From assembly GCF_022539315.1 (NCBI RefSeq), contig NC_066314.1, positions 60,869,543 through 60,933,542 of the forward strand: a stretch of 64,000 bases of DNA, given 5' to 3'. The translations under genes were made by a program, and so were the position numbers. The stretch's first letter is position 1; each line of letters starts with the position of its first letter. Under the pieces are notes generated by a model. The model had not been told where the DNA came from and searched no databases. It saw only the letters and a list, made by a program, of their open reading frames with translations. Below are positions 1 through 43,260 of this stretch, piece after piece. The DNA is from Serinus canaria. Lineage: Eukaryota; Chordata; Aves; Passeriformes; Fringillidae.

Positions 1-30909
<30,909 letters not shown>

Positions 30910-31962
30910 AGGATCGGCTACAAAGGTCAATGGGAAGGGTCTCATCATTACATTTTCTTGAAATCATCGTGACTTCTGAGTGATAGGGGAGGGTGATTTA
31001 ATGCTGCTGAAGGTTTTCTGGGAAATAGCAGTGTGCTTCCCCCACCAGAATGCTCTTTCTAACCAGCTACTGTAATGTACAAATTCTTGTGGTGTTTTTA
31101 TAATTTGATGGACTGAAAGGAAATGTTCGTCCTCAAGGAACCTGGATGACCGGGAGGGGCCAGGCTGCATCAAATTGAGTTGCACTTCTCAGGTTTTTGC
31201 TGTGCAGAATTGATAGATTCATATGGATAACAGTGCCTTCTGTTGTACATGGATTGCCTGAACAAATGGATTTTGGAGTGCATTATAATTTTTTAAGTGT
31301 AAGGACATTTCTTGATACACTGTAAGCCTTGGTTCCATGTTTTCCAATCACCTGCTTTTTACTGCTCAGTTTAATTGTTTGTTGGTTGCATACAAATTGC
31401 TGGATTCAGAATATTAGTACACCTTCCCTATTTGGTGCAGACCAAATGTGTAGAGGGAACTGTCTGTTGGAGTTGCAGAGCATACACTGGTTATGTCAAA
31501 GGATCTTAACAAAATGGCAGATTTTCCCTTGATGCAGTAGTCTTAAATTATTTCTCTTAGCCATGAATTCAATTGCTTGAGTTACAGTAGCTTGCCTGGC
31601 AGATGGCTACCCTAAATCTACATCAATATTAGCTCCTGCCTGGACAAATGGTGTGGCCCTCTCATGTAGATGTTCTACATGATAGCTTATTTCTGCTATT
31701 ATTGATGAATATTGGATTATACATGGGATAATCTCTTCTGGTTTCTTTTCATTCATTACCATTCCAGTGGTAGTACTGAATAATGTGGTACAAAATATTT
31801 GCAATATTTTATTTATTTTGATAGAAGAAGAACAGCTTCAAACTTACTTCTTACTGTTACACTCTGTGATTGTATTTCTGGTCTGCATTGCAGTTGATTA
31901 TTCTCCTTCCATGCTAAAATTTCTTCTGACAGATTTTTTTCCTGAATTTTGAAGACTGGTGT

Positions 31963-32188
31963 CACCACTGGAGGTTTAGACTAGATATTAGGAAAAACTT
32001 CCTCATGGGAAAGGTGGTCACACATTGGGACAGGTTGCCCAGGGAAATGGGAAGAATCAACATCCCTGGAAGTGTTTAAGTAACACGTAGATGTGACACT
32101 TAGGGACAGGGTTTTGCAGTGAACATGGAGTTAACAGTTGTACTTGATGACCTTAGAGGTCTTTTCCAACCTAAAGGGTTCTATAGGA
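31963..32188 (+). mobile_element. CR1 LINE 3' fragment, sense, inside probable IPO8 3' UTR
   Basis: Diverged CR1 text is visible in order: GACTAGATATTAGGAAAAAC, TTCCTCATGGGAAAGGTGGT, GGGACAGGTTGCCCAGGGAA, CATCCCTGGAAGTGTTTAAG and GATGACCTTAGAGGTCTTTT. It ends near CAACCTAAAGGGTTCTATAG, a worn CR1 tail. Confidence 0.88.
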
Positions 32189-32442
32189 CAAAGTGTTGGT
32201 GGAGAAGTTCATTTAGAGAGAAAGTGATAGCAGTACTAATTTGAATAGGTGCCCCTCTGGTCTACTGGGATCACAGTGGTGTAGCAAAAAGCAGTAGGGG
32301 TGCTTTAGAATGTGAACTTTGGATTGGAGATAAAATGTTTAGACCAGATTTTGTCTCTGTGTTAATTTCTTTATGATTTAAAAATATTCATCAATCAATT
32401 TTAAACACATACTAATAATTATTTCTTTACAGCAGTGTCCCA

Positions 32443-32448
32443 AATAAA
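32443..32448 (+). promoter_or_regulatory. IPO8: Candidate polyadenylation signal of IPO8
   Basis: This is an exact AATAAA, the first on the + strand after the IPO8 stop codon, about 1.53 kb downstream of it. Use of this site is inferred from position only. Confidence 0.5.
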
Positions 32449-32465
32449 AAGTCAAAGCCTTTTCC

Positions 32466-35400
32466 ATACCCCATCAAATTTTCCACAACTACAGTAAATT
32501 ACAGACTGCTGGCTCTGTGCAGTGCTGAAACGTTCATTTTGTTATTCTGGGCGAGTCTGATAAATCTGAAGCACTCTGTGCCTTGGCTTCTGGAAAAGGC
32601 CTGAGGATCTCTGCCCATTCCTTCTGGAATTTTCCTGGCCTGGCGGCTGTGGGGCAGAATGTTCCCTACGCTTTCCTGTTTCCTCCACCTTTTTGTCAGA
32701 CTGTAGGGCTGTTTCTGTGCTGCTGCTTCCTCTTTCTTTTTTTTTTGCCTTCCTTTCCCCAGCAGCTACAGAGTAAAGTTGGCCTGGTTCATGGAGGTTT
32801 TTCACTGATGCTGCTTAGTTAATAGCAACAGTGAAAATCTCTTTTTTAAGCCTGTTGTACATGTGGAATGGTGGGAATTCCAGGATCTGTATTTCTAAAA
32901 AGGAACAGTCTGTTGAGGTGCACTGGACAGGCTCTTTAAGGTCAAGCAGAAGAAGGCCAAGATATCTTTTATTTTGAATGTCAGGTTATGAAAATGACAG
33001 GTCACTTCCTAATTTAGGCCTGGGGGTGTACTGGCTGAGACATTAAGTAGGAAAGTAATACATCTGGTTTGTTGGGGAGTTTATCAGAAACCACAGAAGT
33101 TTTGAAATCGTTCACAAATTTAAGAAATGGTTTCTGGAAGTTAAGAGCCCTGGTGACTTCTCTCTTACCTGTCAATTGAAGTTAGGTATTAGGCAGGTAA
33201 ACTGTTTAGGCCCTTTATCATTTTAATAAAAGAAACAAGATTGTCAAGTTGGGTTTCTTTCAAAGCCTGTTTGGCTTCTCTATACTGGTGTGCAGGGTAG
33301 AAGATGGATTTATTTTTCTTCTGCTGATGAGGGTGCTTGCACAGTCACAGGCTAATATTTAGGAGTTGATGTGCTCAAGGTAAAATCTGCTTTTTCATAG
33401 CATCATCTTGGTGTCACTAAGCTTAACTATGGCTGCTCCCTAGTTCTGCTTCTTGTATACTTTTCAAGTCAGCTGCCAAGAAAATTTCATCCAGATGTTT
33501 CATACAAGAGTTTAATCAGCATTGTGGAGTTGGGAATCTTTGTTGTCTATTTTGCATTGGGGTCAGAGATGTCTGAGGGAATGGCATGTAAAAAGGTTAA
33601 ATGCCTTTCCCTTCCCAGAAGATTCATGAGTAAATGTTTCTACTGGCAAAAGCAAATGTTAATTATTTTATTCCTTTTTTTTGAAAAGGGTTTTCATCCA
33701 AAAAGATTTATTGGGCTCTGGCCTCCACTTTAACATATGGTTCTCTTTTAACATGATAAATACCCATTTGTACATGATCATAAATAGGTAATGGATTTTA
33801 GGTGTTTCTTTCTGAGCAGTGTCCAGCTTTGTACTACATTAAAGTGAGAGTAACACAAATGTGCATTTACTGTCTCACTTTGAAGCCAAGGTAATTGTGG
33901 AATATCAGATACCAGCAATGCCAACAAAGCATGATGTATTTGCCACTGGAAGGGTAGAGAATCATGAATGTATTGCAAAATAAAACAAAGGCTGAAACTG
34001 GTGACTTATGTTGCCCCATGCCCATAATCCCAAAGTGTAAAGATGATCCGTATGGGCACCACAGTGGCTTTACATAGGAAATTAGTGTTATGGGGGTTAT
34101 AATCATAGCAAATGGGAACTTATATAAGCTACTTTTCCAGATAAAATTAACTGATCCTGGGTGTTGAACTGCATATGCTGTTTTGTCACTTGTGAAAGGA
34201 AAATAAGAATCACCACATGTTTTGGCTGCCTCTTTTTGCTCCCTCTCTTTCAGCATTGAAGTACATTGCTTGCTTTCATTACAAAGCAGAATCTTTAATC
34301 ACAATGGCCAGCTCCAGGAAGAGTGCAGAATATCAAGCTGAGGAAAAGGTTGGAAAACCCCAAACCTCAACAATCCCCCAAAACCCACATGTGCACAATC
34401 TGACTGAAATGAATGTACTTCAGGAGTGTTAAGTTAAAATATTTAAAGAATATCACACAAAATGATATTGTGAGATTCTTTGCTTTAGGGAAAAAGGCTC
34501 CCTGTGAGGGAGCCATGAAATACTCTGCTTTAGGACATGCCCTTTGCCTGTGAAGCCCTGGCAGTTTGTGGCTCTGGATTCCATCATACGTTGAGAGATG
34601 GTAGGACAGTAGAGATTGTTTTTTTCTCACTACAAAGCCAGAGTCTGTCTTGAGCCAAAGGAATTGTAGACAACATGAATGATTAACTGTCCTGTTTCCA
34701 GAATGCTTTCCTGTCTTTTTCTTTCCTCCTTCTCTTCTTTTGTCAGCCACAATGTTATTGTATATTTCAGGGAGTTTTCAAAAGACCTGAAAAGGTAAAC
34801 CTTAAGCAATTTTTATAAAATCTTTTTCTTGAAGCAATGCAATTTATCAGTTGCATTTCTCTCTGTAGAACAGTCTGTCATTTGACATACACAGATGATA
34901 CAGAACTTCAAAAGCCCCTCACTTGTGCCTGTGGTTTGATGAGCCTTTCTGTGATTTACTCCTTAATATGGGCACTTTGAAATCCACATACCTTGTACTG
35001 AAATTTGCTCAAAGGATAGGCAAAAATGCACTATGTAATGGAGTACCCACTCCTCATTCTGAGATATGCCCCAGTCAATCATTTGTTAATATTTGGCAGT
35101 CTGGTGGTCAGTTCCTCAAGGATTTCTGTCTCTGATTGAGGACGTTCTTCAAGCCCAAGAGGCTGTCTCTGCAGGTAGGCAGAGAATTGATTTTCCCTCA
35201 CTGCAGAAAAGCATACAGCAGGAATGGCTATGAACTTTCTGATCTCAGGAGTGAAAATAACATTCTTTTCTCTGGGATATCAGGTTTTCACCCAGGTGGG
35301 TGGGATACAGTAGAGATGCATGTTCCCATTGTGTTTAAGGAAGGCAGACACTATTCCAGATACCAAAAAGTCTCAGCATAAAACCATATCATAAAGGGGA

Positions 35401-38400
35401 TGTGTGAGGAAGCCAGGCTGCTTGCTTTGGACATCTCTTCCACTGCTACTACTTTTGTTAAACTAATCAGGGAAAAAACAGTGAAAAGTGAAAGAAAACT
35501 AAAGCAGTGCTTGGGCACTGGACAGGCCGAAACTTTCCTGGCCTGTGGACCTGTTTCTGATACTCACTGCAAATACACACAGATACTCTTCAAATACAAT
35601 ATGCATCATCTGTATGGATGTCAGTACCCTGACTGACAGCCATGCATGACAGGTGAAGACTTAATGTGATTTTTCTCTGGCAGAAGTCAGATGCATCCCT
35701 TTAAAAAGTCTGAAAATTGCTTGTCCTGATTGATATGCAATCACCAACATGAGACACTCAGTGGGATTACAGTCTTTCTTAAAGATGATCAGCATACCTC
35801 CTAAAGGGCTACTGAAAGTGCTCTTTGTCTAGGGAGCTGGCAGATGAACTGCTCTTGGACTAGAAGAGTTTTGGAGAACACCAGTTCAGAGAGAGTCTGC
35901 AGGCATATGTGGTTGTGATGAATTGGGAAAGGATCCATCTAAATTGAGGGGATGCTTTTGATATGATCTGAGATCTGCAGCATTCCCTGTGTTGCCTGGG
36001 TCTTCTAGAACAGCATCCAAGAGCTTTGTCCCATGCCTGCCTTTGGGAAGAGAATGTGCTTGGGCAGCCCCAAATTTGGTGCATTGCTTTGAACTTCAGA
36101 TCAGAAAACAATTTTGATTATAAGTTGTTCGCAACAGAAAAATGAGCTGGAAAGTGGTATATTAATGCTAGAATTCTCTTTGTAGGCTGTATAGAGGTTC
36201 ACAGTTTTAGAGCTTGGCTCTGTTCATGGTGGGTAGGAGTTGAAGTTCCAGATACATGGATTTCTCCAAATGTGAATACAGCAGTGTCAGCTGCAGGATT
36301 CACCTGAGAGAGTGTTGGTCAGGGGCTGCCGGTTGGACCACACTTGGATTATGTTACATGAAGTGAAATGCAAAAATTGTGAAACTACTTGATAGTTAAA
36401 GCTGTTGAGCAACAAAAATTTTCTTGATATGAGATTTTAATATTATTCTCAGGTATGTTTTAATTTTCATGTTTCGTGCCCTTATACAAAATGTAAAATT
36501 ATTGCATAACATAGAGGCCTGTTCATTTCTCACAGAACTGTTTACCATTGAAGGTGTTTATCCAGGAACTGTTCCTCATTTTTAGGTATTTTCAAAATGT
36601 TTGTTAGTGAAGTTGCACATATCCATCTTTCACCACTTTTCATGCACAGAGATCTTGGAAATTAACTTGACAAAAGGAATAACAGTGCTTTGAAAAGAGA
36701 AGATTATGCATAAGCAGGTTATTTTTAGAAAACAGAAGAACTCTGGCTTCTGAAGAAAATATGAAACCGTCAATATTTATACAAAAGTGCATGAGGTAAA
36801 GAAATTAATGTAAGACAACATAAGTAAGACATGTTCTTTGATCACAGCTGTAATGTTTATTTTTCATTGCCAAACAATGTGTGACACTTACTTTTGATTG
36901 CATGTGCTGTTGGAATAACGCCTAACATAAATCACATGAAATGTTTTGGGGGCTCCAAAAGAGACCAAAGAGGCCATGCACATTTCTTTTGATACTAAAA
37001 GCAAGGAGATGAGCCCAGGACTGCTGTGACTGGAGGGAGCCTGCAATGTGCTACATTAGCAGATTGAATTGCAGGATCATCACCTTTGTAAAAAGCCTGA
37101 AATACTAAACTGTGGGTTGGCTTTGAGGGCAAGAACTGACAAATGCAAAGCATGCATTGATGACAAGAAGACCTCTTCCTAGCTTAAAGAATTCTGTACA
37201 GTGTTCTCTTAAGCTCTGCTGAATTTGCTTTAAAAACAGTAATAAATCTTATTGCTTAGGTCAAATGTTACATCTGTTGTGCATTTATATGGGAAGAATA
37301 ATATTTCTTAAAAAATTGTAACATGCCACCTACCAAGGATCCAAATCTCATTTTATAGCTGCTTTTCATACAGCCATAAAACTTTTTTGCAAGAGCACCC
37401 GAGAATTAATTTTAAACAAATGTGTGTGTTATCCAGAGTTAATATGTGCATTTGTGTAGCAGAGTTTGTTAATCTCTGACCTGTGAAGGCAGCTGTTCAC
37501 TTACACATGTTGGCTATGAGAAAACATAACTGGTGTTTGATGCAGAACACCCAAACACAATCTTCAAAATATCAAACCAGTGAAGATAGTCATTTGCACC
37601 AGAGCTTTGGCCAGTCTGCTGTGCATGCAGATCATAAAGAAAAGACTGTTACCAGCCTTCCACAGGACAAGAAATGAATTTTCCAGACAGGAACTGCAGG
37701 CCTGGTATTCATACCAGTGGAGTATTTCACTGGTGGTGAGTTGCTGAAGTAGCCTGTTTGTTAAATTGCATTAATGGATAATGCTTGCCCTTTATTGTAT
37801 GGACCACTTCTGTGTGTCCTCCACAGTCTGTCTCTCTAAAAGCAGTGCTTAGTGGTCTATGTTTTTGAACTAGGGAGGCTGAATTAGTGTGGTTTGCCCA
37901 AAGCCATAGCAACATGTTGCAGCTGACATGACAAATTAAAATTCTGGCTCTGTATAAGTGCCTGGGAGTTTTGCTATTGGTTCTAATGGAGCTAGGATTT
38001 TACCCATGCAATTTGCTAGGTCCTGGTGTTTGGATTACTACTGATACCTCCCACAGAAGCTCTGCCAGAACATACTTAATTTATGAAATTGCTCAGCAAC
38101 AGTGAGTCCCACTATTGAACTGCAATTTTAATCTGTCTAGCAGTGACACTGTTTAATTGTATTTTGTGTGGGTTGCTTGGTATGGCAAGCTCTCCTGGAG
38201 TAAAAATGATTCTCAGCAAGGTGATGAATGACATCCCAATTGCTAATTCCCCTTGAGACTTTGAAGTGAACCTGATGGATTGGAAGCAGAACTCCGGATG
38301 GCTGGCGGTATCATCTGCGCCATGTGTGAGGGTGCAGGCTGGGAAGCCCCTCTGCAGGTATTAACAAACATCCTGGATTGGTTGTGAGGTTGCAGGTTGT

Positions 38401-41400
38401 GATTGCCACGTCCAACAGGCTCTAAAGAGTGCATTTGTTACCAAAGTAAATATTTGGCTCCTATGCTGCCTCCTGCCCTCTGACAGTGTTGATCTTTTTT
38501 GAACTAGAATCACATTCTTAACCTGATTTATAACTCCCATTCTCTTAGAATGGTAACTTGTTCTATTTGGTTCCCAGCAAGGGTGAAATAGGGTCAGTGT
38601 TTGCTTTCTCTTGTTGCCAGGTATGTTAAATGAACAATTTAAATAATTTAATTATCCGTTTGATTAAATTACTGGGACTCTACCCAATGTCATACAGTTT
38701 CCTGCTGATTTTTTTTTTCTGGCAGAGCTTAAGCTACATGGTATTGTGTGCACATCAGGAAAACTCTCCATACTCACATAAAGGAGATTCTGAGCAAAAT
38801 ACAGAGTATAGAAAGGTCATATCAGTATATGAATAATGGATTTTTTCCTTTTTTATTAAATGCAATGGCCTTCTATCTCTCAGCACCTTGTAGAGCAGAA
38901 TGTGCAACTACAACAACGAAGGATGCCTTAAGCAGTTTCTATTAAATAGAAATACTCCCTACTGTCCTTTCTACACAACATACCTTGCCTACCCTGAGAG
39001 GTTGTTGTGCTAAGTGTGATAATGCGGCCAAATGTCTGCACCTTTGTGTGGGGATTTGAGCACAGCCATGGGGCTGGCACTGGGCTCTTAGCAGCAGTTG
39101 TGGCTGTGCTCTGCAAGAGTTGTGTCCTCACAGGGAGAGCACATCCTGTGTCTCATGTTCCTCCTACCATAAGGATCTTCCTGGAGGATGCAGGGGGTTA
39201 AACGAAACTGCAACAAGAATAATCGGAGAGCACCGCAGTGCGTCTGACTGTGCACTGAACTGAACCAGTTATCACCATCCTTTGCTATGTATAGACCACT
39301 CAGAAATGTGTCAGTGTGAGGTGAGATTAAACAGAGACATGGAGTCTGGTTCCTCAGTGTGACAAGGATCATAATTCTGCCAAACAAGAATCAACTCAGT
39401 TAGGGTGAACAGTGTGATTAGCTCTGTTTCTGTTACTGTTTTGAAGAAAAACTGACAAGGATCTGTCTGCACCATTGTGATGGAGGGAAAACAAAAAACC
39501 AGCCTGGCCAGGAGGGAATCCATGCACAAGAAATAGCCTAAACATTGATTTCACTGGAACAGCAAGCGTGGAAATCACCGTGAAGAAGAGTGACTATTCC
39601 AGATGTTCAGTTACAGAATAGTTATTCCAATGCATTGTTAATCTGATTTACTGATTACATGAAGGTAGATCTAAGGTAGAGGTTGCAGATACTTTCCTAT
39701 TGTCCTCCTCTGATTTGTAAGTACTTTGGAACTGGGACTGTCTGAGCCACCAGGCTGGAGGCTCTAGAAGAACTTTCCTGCCTGCCAAAGGTTGTTGTGT
39801 CAATAAGAGAGAATTCTGCACAGTCTCAGGCTGCCTCTGTTATTGTGGTTCCTTCTTAAGTCTGGTGAAGGCTCTTTTGATTTTTTGTTTAATGGGATTT
39901 TCTATTGGTGATTGATATTCTCCTAATAAAATACGCAAACCACTGTCACTGTGTGGCTGAAGTAGCAGCTGGTTTTGGTGTGCAAATCATTCCTGGCTAC
40001 CTGTCACAGAAGGAGTGCTTGTGTTAGTCTCTGTCTGCTCTGATTAGGCTTTGTTACCCTCTCACTTTGCTGTCTGGTCTGTAGCTTCACAATGCAGTGA
40101 TCTTTCAGGGCATCAGGATGTTGTCTTAGATCTTCAGCTTCTGCTTTTTGAAAACAGAAATTTTCTCACTTCATTGTGATTCTGGATTCCTCTGTCCTCA
40201 CACGTGCACCTCTTTGGGTTTTGTGACTGTGATCTGCTAAATTAAGAAACCTAACTGTGGAGTGGTGCTATACTTTTCTGTCAATAGATACTCCCATAAA
40301 GCATGGATCATGAGATTCTCTTACTGTTCTCTTTCTTTCTTTAGATACAGTTTAATGTGAAATGTTTTCAAATAGATTTTGTGCAGATTTTTTCAGTGTT
40401 TCAGGATCAAATTACTGAATCAAGGCCCAAATCCTTATATGATGAAATTCTGTAACTGTACTGCAGGTTGGGGAAGATACAGAAAATATATGGCAAACAC
40501 ATCCAAGATTAACTATGACAAGAAAAAGAGAGTATTGCTTTGTTAATAAACTGTACCTTCTTAGTATTTATCTTAGTATTTATATTTAAAATATCTCCAT
40601 AATTTTACTTTGTTCCAGTTTTGGGCAGGGGAAGATTTAATTTGCTTCTACTTTTTATTTGGGTATGGAGCTGTAGTTGAGTTTTAACTCTGGAGTTTAC
40701 TTTATGACAGTATTGCTACAGGAAAATATAGCACCAGCTAGTTAATGTCAAAAGATGTGTGCAGTTTATTTTGTTGCCATTTTTGTGGCTTTCATCCAAG
40801 GTCACTTGTGTCATGGGACACCTGAGTCCAAGATTTATTCTGCTACAGGAGATTGCCTAGCAGTACACTAACAGTTCATAATCTAAAGAATTTTTGAAGC
40901 TATATCAAAGCACGGGAAGCATTTTATCCGTCTCTGAATGGTTTCCATTTCTCAAAAAAACTTTGTACAGTAACATTTTCTTACTTTTTAAAAAATATCT
41001 CCCTTTTGGTTGAAGAAAAAATAGAGGGCAAAAATCAGCAACTGTGGACCTTTGAAGATACACAGATGAGCACTAAGATATGGAATGCTAGTGGGTAGAC
41101 AAGGAAAAAAATAAGCACACTACCTAATTTTAGGCATCTAATTTAGATTAGGGGCTTATCTTGTTAGGTTTTTGTTAGGAGGGTGAGGGCTAGCCAGAGT
41201 TATGCTCCTAAGGCATCAGATGCTCGAAGTCACCCTCTGGCAAAACCTGCTTCCTTCTCATAAAGCAAGCTCAGGGAAATGTACCATCCATGCTGGGTGA
41301 GGAATTCTGCTACTGTGAGTGAACCCCTGGTGGGTTTATTTTAAGGGGAAAGAGAAACACTCAGAAGGTTTATGACCTATAGTAATTAGAGGAGAAAAGT

Positions 41401-42004
41401 CTCCATATCTTGTTTGCTGGTAGTGTGCAGGTGGATAGTCAGTTTTGCTGATGTTTGTGCATAAGAGAGATTCTGAAACATGACTAATTTGATGCATATG
41501 CTTTGTCTTGCCATGGTAAATTAGAACCTTTCCATACCCTGGAGCTGAGCTGTAGCTCTTCTTGATTTAAAGTGTGTTACGTTGCCGTAATTGCACCATA
41601 TATCATGACTTTTTGGTGCTTTTTAATTTTGCTTTTTACTGTGGATTCTCTTACCTGAGTAAATGATACTACAGCATGCAGGAAACGTGGAGGGCATTCA
41701 AGCCAGCACTTCATCAACACTCTGAAAGATAATCTATGAACACCAAAGTTGCAGGACCTTGAAAAAAGGCCATTGAAATGAAGAGCTTGGAACTCTGCGG
41801 GACAGAAGCACCTAAAGGTACGTGAGGTTCTGAATCTGAGTTACTGAAGGTGTTGAGCCCCTGGGCCAATGGTGTCCAGATCTGTCTTTTAGAATTAGGG
41901 GAAAGCCCTAAAGAAAGGAAACAGAGCCCTTGAAAGAATATGTTACAGAGATGAATTTTTTGTCAATTTCTGTTGCTATCCTTTCTTGAAGACTTAGAAC
42001 CAGA
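32466..42004. other. Intergenic, no gene recognised
   Basis: There are only short open frames (up to about 130 codons) on both strands, with no recognisable motifs and no flanking splice pattern that builds a gene. A perfect 12-bp tandem duplication (TCTTAGTATTTA twice) lies at 40559-40582. I recognise no CR1, LTR or RNA gene in this stretch. In mammals the region 3' of IPO8 is gene-poor, which agrees. Confidence 0.65.
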
Positions 42005-42009
42005 ACTTA

Positions 42010-42090
42010 GTTCAGGTTAGAAGGAAGCTTAGGAGGTTCCTAGTCAACCTGCTGCCCAGCCAGCTCAGAGATCAGAGAAGATGGCTCAGG
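42010..42090 (-). mobile_element. Possible degraded CR1 fragment, antisense
   Basis: TTCAGGTTAGAAGGAAGCTT, then GGAGGTTCCTAGTCAACCTG and CTGCCCAGCC resemble the antisense CR1 3' text (GGTTGGAAGGGACCT, GTCCAACCTCCTGCTC). The similarity is patchy. Confidence 0.45.
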
Positions 42091-43120
42091 ATTTTATATA
42101 GCCAGTCTTTCTGCTCTCTCTGTGGGATGGGCAGGGGGAGTTTGAGGGTAGCAGAATAGCTTGGTTGGCCTGTGTGGGCAGAGATCATTAGGAGGGCAGG
42201 TGCTTGACTTATTCAAAATGTGATAATGGCAATAATCTTGAATGAAGTGGCTCTGCTTCCAGCAGAGGATAATTAGCCTTTGCATTTGAAAGGAAATGAT
42301 CAGGAAAAGCAATAAGCATTAGGCAGGAGTCCCACCACCATGCAGTTTCCAACTCTGGTAACCACTGCTCACTTCAAGGAGTGTTGGCTTCAATCACAAG
42401 GGTATGTCACTTCCTCAGAGCAGGCCAAAAGCTGAAGCCTGAACTGTAGAGTTCTGTGGCATTACAAACTATAGAGCTGCAGGGGAAGGGAAGGTGTAAA
42501 GGGAGAATCCACATGAGAAACCAGTGGCTTTTTGGACTGCCAAGTGTCAGCAGGTGTCTGGTGCATTCTTGCTGTGGGAAGCAGGAGGCTTATTGTTCAC
42601 AGGAGAAAAGAAGTATCTCTCTGACAAAAGATCTAAGCATGGGAGAACCAGATCAATAGAGGGACCTCCAGAGGTTTCAAGAAGATGGGTTGTGACCCCC
42701 ATGTTCTCTTCCAAGGAGACAGAGCATACTGGTGAAAGAGAAAAGGCTAGACAGGGAAATACTGGCTTTTGAGTGTTGTGAAAGGTACCTGCTGGCATTT
42801 ACTTTGTGTTAGTGTCAGGGAAAGCATAGGCATATTCCTGACCCTGAAGCTGCTCAAAATGTAGCATAGAGATGCACAGGCAGCACAACTGTGTCTTCCC
42901 AGTCTCCAGTTTCTCTATCAGACTTCACTTTGCAATGATCCCTCCATGAGAGGTGCAGGTACATACTGAATATACTTATGTAATTGGTCTAAAGTTTATT
43001 AGTACAATGTATTGCTTCTCTATGGATGTACTGAAAAGCCAGATAGGAGAGGCTGGGCTGTGGGAGGGTCTGGATAACAATGTGGCATTGAGGAAGAGGG
43101 GATACACAGGTATAGGCAAG
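42091..43120. other. Intergenic, no gene recognised
   Basis: Several overlapping short open frames occur on both strands around 42450-42800. None has a recognisable domain, and overlap in opposing frames is what chance gives in a moderately GC-rich stretch. Confidence 0.6.
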
Positions 43121-43124
43121 TTTA

Positions 43125-43260
43125 GGGAGGGACAGAGGGAGGGAGGGAGAGGGCAGGGGAGTGCGGTGGGCACGGTGGGCAGCACGGGAGCCGCTGTGCC
43201 GCTGTCCGCGGTGCTGAGCGCGCCGTGCCGGGGCTGCCTCTGTTGGCTTCTTGCATCGTC
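43125..43260 (+). promoter_or_regulatory. Isolated G-run/CpG-rich spot, possible orphan CpG island
   Basis: From 43125 to 43160 there are at least six GGG runs with 1-5 base spacers, a G-quadruplex-forming pattern. From 43164 to 43230 there are eleven CpG dinucleotides in 67 bases, while the flanking sequence has very few. A CAG|GTAACT splice-donor-like site lies downstream at 43359-43360. This could be a promoter with a first exon of a non-coding RNA, an enhancer, or a remnant of a GC-rich repeat. An open frame of 136 codons crosses it but shows no known motif. Confidence 0.4.

Larger units (their letters stand above)
30910..32465 (+). other. IPO8: Probable IPO8 3' untranslated region
   Basis: The first canonical AATAAA after the stop is at 32443-32448. 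A cleavage site shortly after it would give a UTR of about 1.55 kb, similar in size to mammalian IPO8. T-rich sequence (CATTTTGTTATTCTGGG) follows about 90 bases later, a little far for a standard downstream element. A second AATAAA lies at 33225-33230, so a longer form is possible. The short open frames here do not look coding. Confidence 0.55.

Noticed and set aside
40559..40582. Perfect tandem pair of a 12-mer
   Set aside because: Most likely a simple local duplication in AT-rich DNA without further meaning.
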